A stretch of DNA of 64,000 bases from Christensenella sp. UBA4675 (GCA_002405165.1 DHLF01000012.1:47432-111431), one strand, 5' to 3'. Shown: positions 25,919 to 35,337, counted from the first letter of the stretch. Notes: generated by a model from the letters alone, not told the origin. Made by a program: numbers and translations.

Positions 25919-27526
25919 TTAACCGCTTATTTTTTTAAACTTTTTAACTCCGAAAGTAAATAATAGTATAACGCCTAAAACGGCAAGAACGGACGTTATG
26001 ATAATCGTAAATATCGCTTGCCCTTTAAACAGTTCGATGAAAGCGTTTATCGATTCTCCTTTAATTTTAAAATAAAAGTAAGAGTATAGCCCTTGTATAA
26101 AGCTAAACGCAAAAGTAACCCCTACAAATACCGCCACGGAAGCCGAACGCTTTACTACTTGATTTTCGCTTTCCCAGTCTAAAGACGGCAATAACAGATT
26201 TATAATAAGCCCCCAAGAAGAAATCATGACGGGCAAACCTATTCCCACTACGATTGAATAAACCAGCGCAACGGCGTTTATTTTACCTACTACGAACACG
26301 TTAAACATAATCATCGTATACGTTAGCGAAATAAACGACGGCAAAGCGCAAAGTAAAAATTTAGCGAAAATAATCGTTCTCGCTTTTATGGGCGAACTGC
26401 GCAATATCCACAAAGTTTTTCCTTCTATGGATATAGCAACTGCAGAGGGAGCGCCCATTCCGATAAAAAGAGTAGTTAAAACGATAAACATTATAAACAA
26501 TATCGTAAACAATATCAAACCAATAGGAGAGGCGTCCGTTAATAAATTTTCTCCTTTACAAGAAATCAAAGCCGTTCCTAACATAACGGTTAATATGGGA
26601 CCTATTAAAGAGTTTATGGAAAAAGACGCGCTTGAAAAGAAACACTTTAAATTTCTTTTGACTTCGCTTGCAAACGGAGAGTTCGTTTTGTTCGCTTTAA
26701 TTTTTTTGCTATGTTTAACCTTTGAAACGGCGTTTCTAACGCCTAAAAACACCAAATTAGTTAAAATAACCGTTATTACGATTGAAATTATAGATATTAC
26801 TAAATATATACAAAATCCCGTTCCGTTAGACTGAATATATTTTGCAAAGTTTTGCAACTTATAGAATATATATCCGTATCCTTTACCGAATGCTTTTGGC
26901 AAAAACATAAGCACAAGAAACAACGCTAAAACAAAAAATATTTGCCAAAAACTTTTAGCCCTAAAAAACGAACAGACGTATAAAATCAGCGTTCCTATTA
27001 AAAATCCCAAACTCGTGGATATCAGGTTAGAGAAAATTAACGACAAGAAAATTAAAGCTATGTTATAACTTTCTTTTATATCAACCTTTAAAACCGCCAA
27101 ATAAGAAAAAGCGAAAATAAAAACCGAAATTATAGTGCCGAAAACCAAAATTCTGACAAATTTACTTATTACAACGTAAATTTTTTTTACGGGAAAACTT
27201 AAAACGAGTTCCATATCCTTAGATTTATAAAATCCGCCTAAAACGTTAAAAAGACTTGTTAATAGCAGAAAAATAAATAATCCCGAAAAAATTAAAGAAT
27301 AAAATTTTTCAACTCTTTTCCCCTCGTCCGCAGGATAAATGGAGTTAGTTAAATAACTTTTAGAATAGTAGTATACATATCCGCCGAATAAACCTGCAAC
27401 TATTAACAATAATAGTATAACTACACCTATTTTAGCTTGTTTGCCCTTTCTTTTTTTGTGTATAAATTTATTTATCCCGAATAAACTCATTAACTGAACT
27501 TTAAGTAAAGAAATCATTTCGCCCAT
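25919..27526 (-). CDS. ABC transporter permease (exporter type)
   Basis: 535 residues with about twelve hydrophobic segments in two similar halves. It starts with a cytoplasmic KFIHKKRKGKQAK segment just before the first helix. It belongs to the large putative ABC-2-type exporter permeases of Bacillota; there is no substrate clue. It begins 4 bases after the ATPase gene and must be its partner. A terminator follows. Confidence 0.85.
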   Translation of the reverse strand: MGEMISLLKVQLMSLFGINKFIHKKRKGKQAKIGVVILLLLIVAGLFGGYVYYYSKSYLTNSIYPADEGKRVEKFYSLIFSGLFIFLLLTSLFNVLGGFYKSKDMELVLSFPVKKIYVVISKFVRILVFGTIISVFIFAFSYLAVLKVDIKESYNIALIFLSLIFSNLISTSLGFLIGTLILYVCSFFRAKSFWQIFFVLALFLVLMFLPKAFGKGYGYIFYKLQNFAKYIQSNGTGFCIYLVISIISIVITVILTNLVFLGVRNAVSKVKHSKKIKANKTNSPFASEVKRNLKCFFSSASFSINSLIGPILTVMLGTALISCKGENLLTDASPIGLILFTILFIMFIVLTTLFIGMGAPSAVAISIEGKTLWILRSSPIKARTIIFAKFLLCALPSFISLTYTMIMFNVFVVGKINAVALVYSIVVGIGLPVMISSWGLIINLLLPSLDWESENQVVKRSASVAVFVGVTFAFSFIQGLYSYFYFKIKGESINAFIELFKGQAIFTIIITSVLAVLGVILLFTFGVKKFKKISG

Positions 27527-27530
27527 ATTT

Positions 27531-28286
27531 TTACTCTCCGAGTTTTTTATCTTCGTCGAAATCCGACAAGTCTTTCGTGCCGTAAATAGCTAAGAATTTA
27601 TCTTCTAGCGAACCTTCTCCCTTAACTTCTTTCATAGTTCCGTTGGCAAGTAGCTTTCCGCCTTTTATAATCGCCACTTTATTACATATTTTTTCCGCAA
27701 CTTCCAAAACGTGCGTGGAAAAGAATATCGCTCCGCCGTTATTGCAAAGTTCCGTCATAACTTCTTTTAATAAAAACGTCGCCGAAGGGTCTAATCCTAC
27801 GAACGGTTCGTCCATAACCAACAATTTGGGACTATGAATTAAAGACGCTATTATCACTGTTTTTTGGCGCATTCCGTGAGAGTAAGAAGAAATTAAATCG
27901 TCCAAAACCCCTTGCATTTCAAACATTGTAGAGTATTTTTCGATTAGTTTATTCCTTTGGTTTTTTTCAACCCTAAACATATCCGCGACGAATTTTATAT
28001 ATTGCCTACCCGTTAAATAGGAATAAATATCGGGATTATCGGGAATGTATGCCGTTATTTTTTTACAAGCGATGGTATCCGTTTTTACGCTTTTACCGTC
28101 TATATAAATTTCGCCTTCTTCAAAGGAATGAATTCCGCAAATAGCTTTAATAGTAGTGGATTTTCCCGCACCGTTATGTCCTATAAATCCGTAAATATCT
28201 CCCGCTTCTACATTTAAAGACAAATTGTCCACGGCAACTTTATCACCGTATTTTTTAGTTAGATTTTTAATTTCCAACATAGCCAT
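27531..28286 (-). CDS. ABC transporter ATP-binding protein
   Basis: 251 residues. Walker A GHNGAGKSTT is near residue 37. The signature SYSHGMRQK replaces the usual LSGGQ as in other ABC-2 exporter ATPases. Walker B LLVMDEPFVGLDP and an H-loop FFSTHVLE follow. It powers the permease encoded directly downstream. It is a two-gene export system of unknown cargo with no regulator alongside. Confidence 0.93.
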   Translation of the reverse strand: MAMLEIKNLTKKYGDKVAVDNLSLNVEAGDIYGFIGHNGAGKSTTIKAICGIHSFEEGEIYIDGKSVKTDTIACKKITAYIPDNPDIYSYLTGRQYIKFVADMFRVEKNQRNKLIEKYSTMFEMQGVLDDLISSYSHGMRQKTVIIASLIHSPKLLVMDEPFVGLDPSATFLLKEVMTELCNNGGAIFFSTHVLEVAEKICNKVAIIKGGKLLANGTMKEVKGEGSLEDKFLAIYGTKDLSDFDEDKKLGE

Positions 28287-28378
28287 AAATTTTTTCTCCT
28301 TTATTTTAAACTTTTAGTCCTAAAATATATAAAAACCCGAACATATACGCCTATATATCGATAAATCTATTATAATTC

Positions 28379-30037
28379 CTAGAATAAACCTACTATTTTA
28401 CCGTCGGGGGTTATATCTATTTTTTCAGCCGACGGAATTTTAGGAAGCCCCGGCATCGTCATAATATCTCCCGTAAGAACGACTATAAATCCTGCCCCTA
28501 AAGAAATTTTTACTTTTTTAACCGTTACCGTAAAATCTTCGGGCGCGCCGAGCAAACTTGCGTCGTCCGAAAAAGAATATTGAGTTTTGGCAATACATAC
28601 GGGAAGTTTTTCAAAACCGAGTTTGGTTAAAAGCTCTATCTCGCTTTCCGCTTGCGAAGTATAATTTACGCCTTTTCCGCCGTAAACTTTGGTTACTACC
28701 GCGTTGATTTTTTCCTTAATGGAACAATTTAATTCGTAAGCAAATTTAAAGTCGGATTTTTGTTCGCACAAATCAACTACTTCTTTGGCAAGTTCTTCTC
28801 CGCCTTTTCCGCCGTCCGCCCAAACGGTAGATAATTTTACGTTTACTCCTATTTTTTTACACTCTTCTATTACCAAATCGAGTTCCCTTTGAGTATCGGT
28901 CGGGAATGCGTTTACCGCTACCACGCAAGGCAATCCGTAAACGTTTTTCATATTTTTAACGTGTCTTAAAAGGTTGGGCATACCTTTTTTAAGCGCATCT
29001 AGGTTTTCGATAGACAAATCTGTCTTTTTTACCCCGCCGTGCATTTTTAAAGCCCTTACCGTAGCAACGACTACCACCGCGGACGGCTTTAAATTAGCCG
29101 TTCTCATTTTTATATCCAAAAATTTTTCCGCGCCTAAATCTCCGCCGAACCCCGCTTCCGTTACGACGTAATCTGCTAGTTTTAACGCCGTTTTCGTAGC
29201 TATTACGCTGTTACAACCGTGGGCGATATTCGCAAACGGTCCGCCGTGAATAATTGCGGGCGTTCCTTCCAGCGTTTGCACTAAGTTCGGTTTTATCGCA
29301 TCTTTTAAAAGTACCGTTAGCGCCCCTTGCGCTTTTAAGTCCGAACAGTATACGGGTTTAGAATCGTAAGTGAATCCTACTATTATTCTAGCAAGTCTGT
29401 TTTTTAAATCAGAAATATCTTCGGCAAGACACAGTATCGCCATTATTTCGGAAGCTACCGTTATATCGAAACCGTCTTCTCTCGGCGTGCCGTTTGCCTT
29501 ACCGCCTAATCCGTCTACAATAAATCTTAACTGCCTATCGTTCATATCAACGCACCTTTTCCAAGTGATTCTTCTTACGTCGACATTTAAAGAATTGCCT
29601 TGCTGAATATGGTTGTCAAGCATTGCCGCCAATAAATTGTTTGCCACGCCTATGGCGTGCAAATCTCCCGTAAAGTGAAGATTTATATCTTCCATAGGAA
29701 TAACTTGCGCGTATCCCCCGCCCGTAGCTCCGCCTTTTATTCCGAACACGGGTCCGAGCGACGGCTCTCTCAGCGCAACGACTACGTTTTTACCTATTCT
29801 TCTTAATCCGTCCGCCAAGCCTATGGTAGTGGTGGTTTTACCTTCTCCCGCAGGGGTAGGCGTCATAGCCGTAACAAGTATCAATTTCCCGCATTTGTCC
29901 GCCGATATGTCGCTAAAATTGATTTTCGCTTTATATTTCCCGTATCTTTCTATATCGTTTTCATCAATTCCCGCTACTTCCGCTATTTTTTCTATCGGCA
30001 ACGGTTTTGCCCTTTGAGCTATTTCTATATCAGTCAT
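28379..30037 (-). CDS. fhs: Formate-tetrahydrofolate ligase
   Basis: 552 residues (family about 556). It makes 10-formyl-THF from formate, THF and ATP, supplying purine synthesis and acetogenic one-carbon flow. The P-loop TPTPAGEGKTTTT is at about residue 59. EPSLGPVFGIKGGATGGGYAQV, NLHFTGDLHAIGVANNL and GGPFANIAHGCNSV are family signatures. It has its own promoter at 30189-30217 and a leader of about 145 bases with possible structure. The two purine genes purA and guaB are also in the window. Confidence 0.97.
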   Translation of the reverse strand: MTDIEIAQRAKPLPIEKIAEVAGIDENDIERYGKYKAKINFSDISADKCGKLILVTAMTPTPAGEGKTTTTIGLADGLRRIGKNVVVALREPSLGPVFGIKGGATGGGYAQVIPMEDINLHFTGDLHAIGVANNLLAAMLDNHIQQGNSLNVDVRRITWKRCVDMNDRQLRFIVDGLGGKANGTPREDGFDITVASEIMAILCLAEDISDLKNRLARIIVGFTYDSKPVYCSDLKAQGALTVLLKDAIKPNLVQTLEGTPAIIHGGPFANIAHGCNSVIATKTALKLADYVVTEAGFGGDLGAEKFLDIKMRTANLKPSAVVVVATVRALKMHGGVKKTDLSIENLDALKKGMPNLLRHVKNMKNVYGLPCVVAVNAFPTDTQRELDLVIEECKKIGVNVKLSTVWADGGKGGEELAKEVVDLCEQKSDFKFAYELNCSIKEKINAVVTKVYGGKGVNYTSQAESEIELLTKLGFEKLPVCIAKTQYSFSDDASLLGAPEDFTVTVKKVKISLGAGFIVVLTGDIMTMPGLPKIPSAEKIDITPDGKIVGLF

Positions 30038-30182
30038 TTATACCCACTTTTTATTTTATTTAACGTTTAACCCGCTTACGCTTTTAAACTCAATTTTTTT
30101 ACAAAATAATCTAATTTTTTATACTTCTCACTTATGTTGCCATAGGTTTTGCTTGTACACAAATCCCTGATAACCTTCCGAT
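30038..30182 (-). promoter_or_regulatory. Candidate structured 5' leader of fhs
   Basis: The first 60 transcribed bases can fold as AGGTT/AACCT, with inner TTGT/ACAA pairing, followed by a TATG-GCAA-CATA tetraloop hairpin. A GTTTAA/TTAAAC repeat lies nearer the gene. It matches no riboswitch class I can recall (not ZTP, THF or purine). GGCAAC in the loop recalls the SAM-I superfamily, but no closing P1 helix is seen. Confidence 0.35.
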
Positions 30183-30188
30183 ATGACA

Positions 30189-30217
30189 ATTATAATCTAA
30201 AATTGAACATTAGTCAA
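30189..30217 (-). promoter_or_regulatory. fhs promoter
   Basis: TTGACT-N17-TATAAT on the minus strand, starting only about 30 bases past the guaB stop. guaB has no clear terminator. Confidence 0.8.
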
Positions 30218-30246
30218 GTACAAGTTATAAATCCTTAACCGAATTC

Positions 30247-31752
30247 TTATTTTTGATAATTTAAGTTATTTTTTAATATAACGTCGTGAGCTCCGCCTTC
30301 TACGATACTCGTGGAAGAAACTACGGTCATTACCGCTTTTTCGTGTAATTCTTTTAAGGTTGTAACTCCGCAGTTGCACATTGTAGATTTTACTTTATAT
30401 AAACTTTTTGCGACGTTATCTTTTAGCGTCCCCGCGTAGGAAACGTAAGAGTCTACCCCTTCTTCGAACGAAAGCGAGTTTTTACCGCCTAAATCGTAAC
30501 GTTGCCAATTTCTTGCCCTATTGCTTCCTTCTCCCCAATATTCCTTATAATAAGTACCGTTTATATTTACTTTATTCGTGGGAGATTCGTCAAAACGAGC
30601 AAAGTACCTGCCAAGCATTAAAAAGTCCGCGCCCATTGCAAGAGCAAGCGTCATATGATAATCGTGTACGATTCCGCCGTCCGAGCAAATAGGAATATAT
30701 ATTCCCGTTTTTTCGTAATATTCGTCCCTTGCCTTTACTACTTCTATTAAAGCGGTCGCTTGCCCCCTACCTATACCTTTGGTTTCTCTCGTAATACAAA
30801 TAGAACCACCGCCTATTCCTACTTTTATAAAGTCCGCACCCGCTTCGGCCAAGAATAAAAATCCTTCTTTATTTACAACGTTACCCGCTCCGACCTTTAC
30901 TTTATCTCCGTAATTATTCCTGATATATTCAAGCGTCTTTTTTTGCCAACAAGTATACCCCTCGGACGAATCTATACACAAAACGTCCGCCCCCGCATCT
31001 ATCAGCGCAGGAACTCTTTTTTCATAATCTACGGTGTTTATTCCCGCTCCTACGATATACCTTTTGTTAGAATCCAAAAGTTCGTCGGGATTTTCTTTGT
31101 GTTGGTCGTAATCTTTTCTGAAAACGAAATATAAAAGATTGCGGTCGTCGTCGATAATGGGTAAAGCGTTTATTTTATGCTCCCAAATTATGTCGTTTGC
31201 TTCCTTTAAAGACGTGTCCTTTTTAGCCGTAATAAGTTTATCGAACGGGGTCATAAAATCTTTAACCTTTAAATCGGGCGACATACGACTTACCCTGAAA
31301 TCTTTGCTCGTAACGAGTCCTACCAATTTCCCGTCGGGCGTGCCGTCTTCGGTAATCGGAATAGTGCTGTGTCCCGTTCTTTTAACTATTTCCACAACGT
31401 CGAATAAAGTATCTTCCGGGGATAAAGACGAATCGCTTACAACAAAACCCGCTTTGTGTTTTTTTACCCTTTTTACCATTTTCGCTTGATTTTCTATTGA
31501 CTGCGAGCCGTAAATAAAGGAAATTCCGCCTTCCTTTGCAAGCGCAATAGCCAAAGTATCGTTAGAAACCGATTGCATTATTGCCGACACTAGCGGTATA
31601 TTCATTTGTATTTCGCTCTTTTCTCCTTTTTTAAATTTAACCAAAGGCGTATTTAATTTGACGTTTGCGGGAATACATTTTTCATCCGTATACCCGGGAA
31701 TTAAAAGATATTCGCTAAACGTTCTTGAAGGTTCTTCGTAGTACTTCGCCAT
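30247..31752 (-). CDS. guaB: IMP dehydrogenase
   Basis: 501 residues from the ATG at 31752 (AGGTGG site); the frame extends to 31797 but without a ribosome site. It oxidises IMP to XMP with NAD+, the committed step to GMP. Two CBS domains (about 95-215) interrupt the TIM barrel. The catalytic-cysteine loop is GIGGGSICITRETKGIGRGQ, where the usual GPGS is GGGS. SDGGIVHDYHMTLALAMGAD follows. The C-terminal part (EYWGEGSNRARNWQRY) matches the subgroup common in Clostridia rather than the classical form. Confidence 0.93.
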   Translation of the reverse strand: MAKYYEEPSRTFSEYLLIPGYTDEKCIPANVKLNTPLVKFKKGEKSEIQMNIPLVSAIMQSVSNDTLAIALAKEGGISFIYGSQSIENQAKMVKRVKKHKAGFVVSDSSLSPEDTLFDVVEIVKRTGHSTIPITEDGTPDGKLVGLVTSKDFRVSRMSPDLKVKDFMTPFDKLITAKKDTSLKEANDIIWEHKINALPIIDDDRNLLYFVFRKDYDQHKENPDELLDSNKRYIVGAGINTVDYEKRVPALIDAGADVLCIDSSEGYTCWQKKTLEYIRNNYGDKVKVGAGNVVNKEGFLFLAEAGADFIKVGIGGGSICITRETKGIGRGQATALIEVVKARDEYYEKTGIYIPICSDGGIVHDYHMTLALAMGADFLMLGRYFARFDESPTNKVNINGTYYKEYWGEGSNRARNWQRYDLGGKNSLSFEEGVDSYVSYAGTLKDNVAKSLYKVKSTMCNCGVTTLKELHEKAVMTVVSSTSIVEGGAHDVILKNNLNYQK

Positions 31753-31781
31753 ATTGCCCACCTCTTTAAGTAAAATAATAA

Positions 31782-31812
31782 ACGCAAAAAAGAACATTGC
31801 TTTTTTTTGCGT
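31782..31812 (-). promoter_or_regulatory. Hairpin in the guaB leader
   Basis: A perfect 10-bp stem ACGCAAAAAA/TTTTTTGCGT lies 30 bases before guaB, followed by T-rich sequence on either strand. It could be an attenuator for guaB. A TGTGATAAT extended -10 lies just upstream on the minus strand. Confidence 0.45.
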
Positions 31813-31877
31813 CTTTTTACAATATTATCACAATTTTTTTTTAAAGTCTATCGTTTTATAAAAATTATGTTTTTCGT

Positions 31878-31906
31878 TTGACAATTACTTTTTAAAATCA
31901 TATAAT
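31878..31906 (+). promoter_or_regulatory. CDF transporter promoter
   Basis: TTGACA-N17-TATAAT, full consensus, 33 bases before the ATG. Confidence 0.85.
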
Positions 31907-31938
31907 AATATGAATTTAATTCACATTTAAGGGAAATT

Positions 31939-33105
31939 ATGTTAAAACTTTTAAGTAAGCTTTTTATTAAAGATTATAAAAATTATCAAAACGACAAGGT
32001 AAGGGAAAAATACGGATTTTTAACTTCCGTAACGGGAATAATTTTAAACCTAATTTTATTTTCGGTAAAGCTTTTCGCAGGACTTTTAAGCGGGGCGGTT
32101 TCCGTTACTGCGGACGCATTTAACAACTTGTCGGACGCGGGAAGTTCTTTGCTGGCGTTAATCGGCTTTAAACTATCTTCTAAACCAAAAGACTCCAAAC
32201 ATCCGTTCGGGCACGGAAGAATAGAATACGTTGCAAGTTTGCTTGTAGCCGTGCTTATAATTTTGGTCGGTTACGAGCTAATTACTACTTCCATAGAAAA
32301 AATCATACGCCCGTCAAGCGTTACTTTTTCTATTTTGACTTTAACAATTTTGTTAATAAGCGTTTTGGTAAAATTATATATGTTTGCCTACAACTTATAT
32401 TATTCCAAAAAAATAAATTCTCCCGTGTTAAAAGCAACCGCCTTAGACAGCATATCCGACACGATTTCCACTACCGTGGTTTTACTTGCGTTTTGTTTAA
32501 ATAAGGTAGTTCCTTTCTCTTTAGACGGATATATAGGCGTACTTGTAGCCCTTTTTATTATATTTACGGGAATAAAATCTTTAAAAGAAACGGTAGGCGT
32601 TATAGTCGGGGAAAAACCCGACAAATCCTTAGTCGAAGAAATAGAAAAATTCGTTTTATCCTACGACGTAGCGGTTGGACTTCACGATTTGATTATTCAT
32701 AACTACGGAATAAACCGTTATATAATTTCCTTGCACGTAGAAGTCCCCGCAGAAGAAAACGCGGTGGAAATTCACGAACAGATAGACGAAATAGAACGTA
32801 ATTTATCAAAAAAATTTAATTGTCTTGCCACTATTCACATGGACCCCGTTTTTGTAAACGACGAAAAAACAAAGAAATATAAAAGTCTTGCTATTGAAAT
32901 TATAAAAAGCATCAACCCCGAATACACCCTGCACGATTTTAGAATGACAGACGGGAAAAACAATATAAATTTAATTTTCGACGTAATTATCCCCCACGAA
33001 GAAAAAATTTCGACGGATAAAATTCAAGAAATAATAAAAGCTAAATTTAAAGAAAAAAACGAAAAATTAAACGCGGTTGTAAAGTGCGAATACTCTTTCG
33101 TATAA
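31939..33105 (+). CDS. Cation diffusion facilitator metal exporter
   Basis: 388 residues. Six membrane helices carry the CDF metal-site motifs: ADAFNNLSDAGSS in helix 2 and ALDSISDTISTT in helix 5, plus HPFGHGRIEYVA after helix 2. A cytoplasmic C-terminal domain with VGLHDLIIHNYG and a second small ferredoxin-like part follow. Such proteins expel Zn2+, Mn2+, Fe2+ or Cd2+ by proton antiport; which metal is not decidable here. It has a single-gene transcript from a consensus promoter with GGGAAA before the ATG. Confidence 0.93.
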   Translation: MLKLLSKLFIKDYKNYQNDKVREKYGFLTSVTGIILNLILFSVKLFAGLLSGAVSVTADAFNNLSDAGSSLLALIGFKLSSKPKDSKHPFGHGRIEYVASLLVAVLIILVGYELITTSIEKIIRPSSVTFSILTLTILLISVLVKLYMFAYNLYYSKKINSPVLKATALDSISDTISTTVVLLAFCLNKVVPFSLDGYIGVLVALFIIFTGIKSLKETVGVIVGEKPDKSLVEEIEKFVLSYDVAVGLHDLIIHNYGINRYIISLHVEVPAEENAVEIHEQIDEIERNLSKKFNCLATIHMDPVFVNDEKTKKYKSLAIEIIKSINPEYTLHDFRMTDGKNNINLIFDVIIPHEEKISTDKIQEIIKAKFKEKNEKLNAVVKCEYSFV

Positions 33106-33200
33106 ACTTTACGATTTTATCGAAATTTTTTACAAAAAACATAATAAATTTTTTTGCGTCAGTTTTTGTCGCTAAAAACAAACTTTAACTAAAATAGTAG

Positions 33201-33206
33201 TATAAT
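33201..33206 (+). promoter_or_regulatory. Candidate -10 box for the 33.3-kb membrane protein
   Basis: TATAAT without a good -35 box. It precedes the leader that contains the small frame at 33245. Confidence 0.4.
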
Positions 33207-33244
33207 ATTATTGCGTTTAGTGATATTTAAAGGCGGTGAAACGG

Positions 33245-33316
33245 GTGAAAAATTTTTACGCCAGACTGTCGCTTAAAATTGCGTTAAAAAAACGTAGCTC
33301 TTTCTCCGCGTTTTAA
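33245..33316 (+). CDS. Possible 23-residue leader peptide
   Basis: GTG start with AAAGG about 11 bases upstream (an in-frame GTG at 33236 would add three residues). The peptide has six Lys/Arg and an FYARLSLKIALKK core, so it is basic and amphipathic. Its stop TAA abuts the AAAGGAG ribosome site of the next gene, a layout typical of translational coupling. It is equally possible that it is untranslated leader. Confidence 0.3.
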   Translation: MKNFYARLSLKIALKKRSSFSAF

Positions 33317-33327
33317 AGGAGAAGAAT

Positions 33328-33783
33328 ATGGATAAGAACGTATTTATAGTACTACAAAAATATTCTTTGGAAGTTTTATTTTTAGCTTTACTCGCCCTTA
33401 TTTGCGACAAGCTGATTTTAAAAGCCTTTAAAGATAAAGCCAAAAAAATTTCTTTTTACGTTCCGTACGTTTTAGGGATAATATTTTACGCGATTTATTC
33501 GCTAATTTTTCTTAAATCTTCCGACAATGTTTTCAATATGGGAATAACCACGGGAGCAATTTGTATGATTTACGACTCCATTATTTCGGAAGACGACTCT
33601 TTAAAAAAATTGCTTACCGCATTCGTTAAAGAAGAAAACGTTAAAGAAGCCGAGAAAGCTATTAAAAAAAGCAAATTTCAAAAAGAAGAAGTGGAAAAAA
33701 TCGTAAAAAATTACAGCGCGCTTCCCTTGACGGAACAAGAAGTACAAACGTTCGTAACGCTTATTTTACAAAAAAAAGAATAA
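33328..33783 (+). CDS. Hypothetical three-helix membrane protein
   Basis: 151 residues. Hydrophobic segments lie at about 12-32, 43-63 and 70-88. A Lys/Glu-rich cytoplasmic coil follows (KEENVKEAEKAIKKSKFQKEEVEKIVKNY). The layout recalls phage holins or stress membrane proteins, but I find no diagnostic motif and no phage genes around it. A strong GGAG site and a terminator just downstream indicate it is expressed. Confidence 0.6.
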   Translation: MDKNVFIVLQKYSLEVLFLALLALICDKLILKAFKDKAKKISFYVPYVLGIIFYAIYSLIFLKSSDNVFNMGITTGAICMIYDSIISEDDSLKKLLTAFVKEENVKEAEKAIKKSKFQKEEVEKIVKNYSALPLTEQEVQTFVTLILQKKE

Positions 33784-33790
33784 TTTTTTT

Positions 33791-33816
33791 AAGACGGTTT
33801 TTACCGTCTTTTTTTT
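33791..33816 (+). terminator. Terminator
   Basis: AAGACGGT-TTTT-ACCGTCTT followed by six or more T, seven bases past the stop of the 151-residue gene. The following 33817-34068 is AT-rich and shows no gene. Confidence 0.9.
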
Positions 33817-34068
33817 GAAATTGTAATTTTTTTACATTATCTATTGATTTCGTAAAGCTTATTTGGTAAAATACGTTATAATTAAATTGTTATTTCAAAG
33901 CTTACCGACAATCAAATAACTTTACCGAAAAATTTACTAAAATAAATTACATATTTTTTGAAACGTTTATACTTAAGTTATTTATATATATTTTAAAAAC
34001 TTGTTCGGTTAAATAATATTTTACATATTTTTATCGTTTTTAAAATAAAACGTTAAAGGAAATTTTTT

Positions 34069-34311
34069 ATGAAAAAATCAAAAAAAACTAATCGGCCGAC
34101 CAAATCTTTTTGGTCTGACAAAAGAAGAATTGCGGATATAATTTTCGGAGCGATTATTCTTATAATAATTATCGTTTTTGTTTCGGTTACGTTTTCAAAA
34201 CAAGGTGATTGTAAAAAAGGCGAAAGCACAAAAAAAAGTTATAGTTATAGCGTACCCGAAAGCAATTATATTTCGGACACTCAACACTCTTCCGTAGATT
34301 TTAACAATTAA
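34069..34311 (+). CDS. Small single-pass membrane protein
   Basis: 80 residues. A basic N terminus (KKSKKTNRP) and one hydrophobic helix (about 22-43, with IILIIIIVFV) are followed by an outside tail rich in Ser, Tyr and Lys (KKSYSYSVPES). AAAGGA precedes the ATG. No family is recognised. A terminator-like hairpin follows. Confidence 0.55.
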   Translation: MKKSKKTNRPTKSFWSDKRRIADIIFGAIILIIIIVFVSVTFSKQGDCKKGESTKKSYSYSVPESNYISDTQHSSVDFNN

Positions 34312-34373
34312 CGAATTCTTCAAAAACCTATTTGTAATTTTAATTTTTAAATTCAAAATTTCTACTAAAAACT

Positions 34374-34402
34374 TACCGCCACGTCTTTTAGTCGTGGCGG
34401 TA
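34374..34402 (+). terminator. Terminator-like hairpin
   Basis: TACCGCCACG/CGTGGCGGTA stem with TACTTATTTTT after it. Confidence 0.7.
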
Positions 34403-34520
34403 CTTATTTTTAATTTGTTTCAAGATTATAACTTTTCTTATTCTAAAATTAATAACTTTTAAAAATCATTATAGTCTAACGCCTGACTTATAAAAATTTT
34501 TCGGCGTTATTACTAAAAAA

Positions 34521-35330
34521 TTATTTTCTTTCCGCGTCTGCGGTAAATAACGCGTACACTTCGCTTTTATGCACTCCCCTATCTTTCGCAACTTGTTTTA
34601 TGGCTTCGTTTTTAGTAAGTCCTTTATCTAAATAATATTGCAAATGTTGCTCTATACGTTCGGGAAATGCTTGTTTTTGTTTATTTCCTTCTACAATTAT
34701 AACGAATTCGCCTTTAAGTTCTCCGCCGTAACCTTCGCTTAAATTAAACTCGAATCTCTGCTCGTGAATTTTGGTTATTTCCCTTACCGCAACGGCTTTC
34801 CTTTCGCCTAAAAACTCGTATAAATATCCTACCGTTTTTGTAACGTCGTGCGGGGCACAATAAAAAATTAAAGGAACGCGTATTTGATTTAAACTTTCTA
34901 ATTCCCTTTTTATATCTCCCTTTTTATCGGGTAAAAAGCCGTAAAAATAAAATCTTCCCTCGTTTAAGCCCGATAAAATAAGCGCAGGCACAAACGCGCA
35001 CGCACCCGGAACTACCGTATACGGCAAATTGTTTTCTATAAGTTTTTTACTTAAAACGTCGCCGGGGTCGGAAATAATCGGAGTTCCCGCGTCGGAAATT
35101 ACCGCAACTTCTTTTCCCTGTCTTAACAACTCTATAATTTTATCGCTTGCGTTGGCTTCGTTAAATTTATGATAAGATATAAGCGGTTTTTTAATATCGT
35201 AAGCGTTTAACAAAACAAGAGAATGTCTTGTGTCTTCGCACGCAATGAAGTCCGCATGTTTTAAAACTTCTACGGCTCTAAAAGATATATCCTTTAAATT
35301 GCCTATCGGCGTTGAAACGAAATATAACAT
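34521..35330 (-). CDS. rsmI: 16S rRNA (cytidine-1402-2'-O)-methyltransferase
   Basis: 269 residues. RsmI methylates the ribose of C1402 in the 30S decoding centre using SAM. The tetrapyrrole-methylase-fold signatures STPIGNLKDI, ACEDTRHS, SYHKFNE and VISDAGTPIISDPG are all in place. YFYGFLP is present mid-protein, and a C-terminal helical part ends it. It lies 7 bases behind the yabB-type gene, the same pairing as Bacillus yabB-yabC, minus the small yazA. Confidence 0.96.
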   Translation of the reverse strand: MLYFVSTPIGNLKDISFRAVEVLKHADFIACEDTRHSLVLLNAYDIKKPLISYHKFNEANASDKIIELLRQGKEVAVISDAGTPIISDPGDVLSKKLIENNLPYTVVPGACAFVPALILSGLNEGRFYFYGFLPDKKGDIKRELESLNQIRVPLIFYCAPHDVTKTVGYLYEFLGERKAVAVREITKIHEQRFEFNLSEGYGGELKGEFVIIVEGNKQKQAFPERIEQHLQYYLDKGLTKNEAIKQVAKDRGVHKSEVYALFTADAERK

Positions 35331-35337
35331 ATTTTCC

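Noticed and set aside
30038..30182. SAM-I type riboswitch upstream of fhs
   Set aside because: ATCA and GGCAAC resemble the core, but no P1 closing helix or kink-turn is found, and the context is not methionine-related.
33328..34311. Prophage holin region
   Set aside because: The membrane proteins have no neighbouring lysin, portal or integrase genes.
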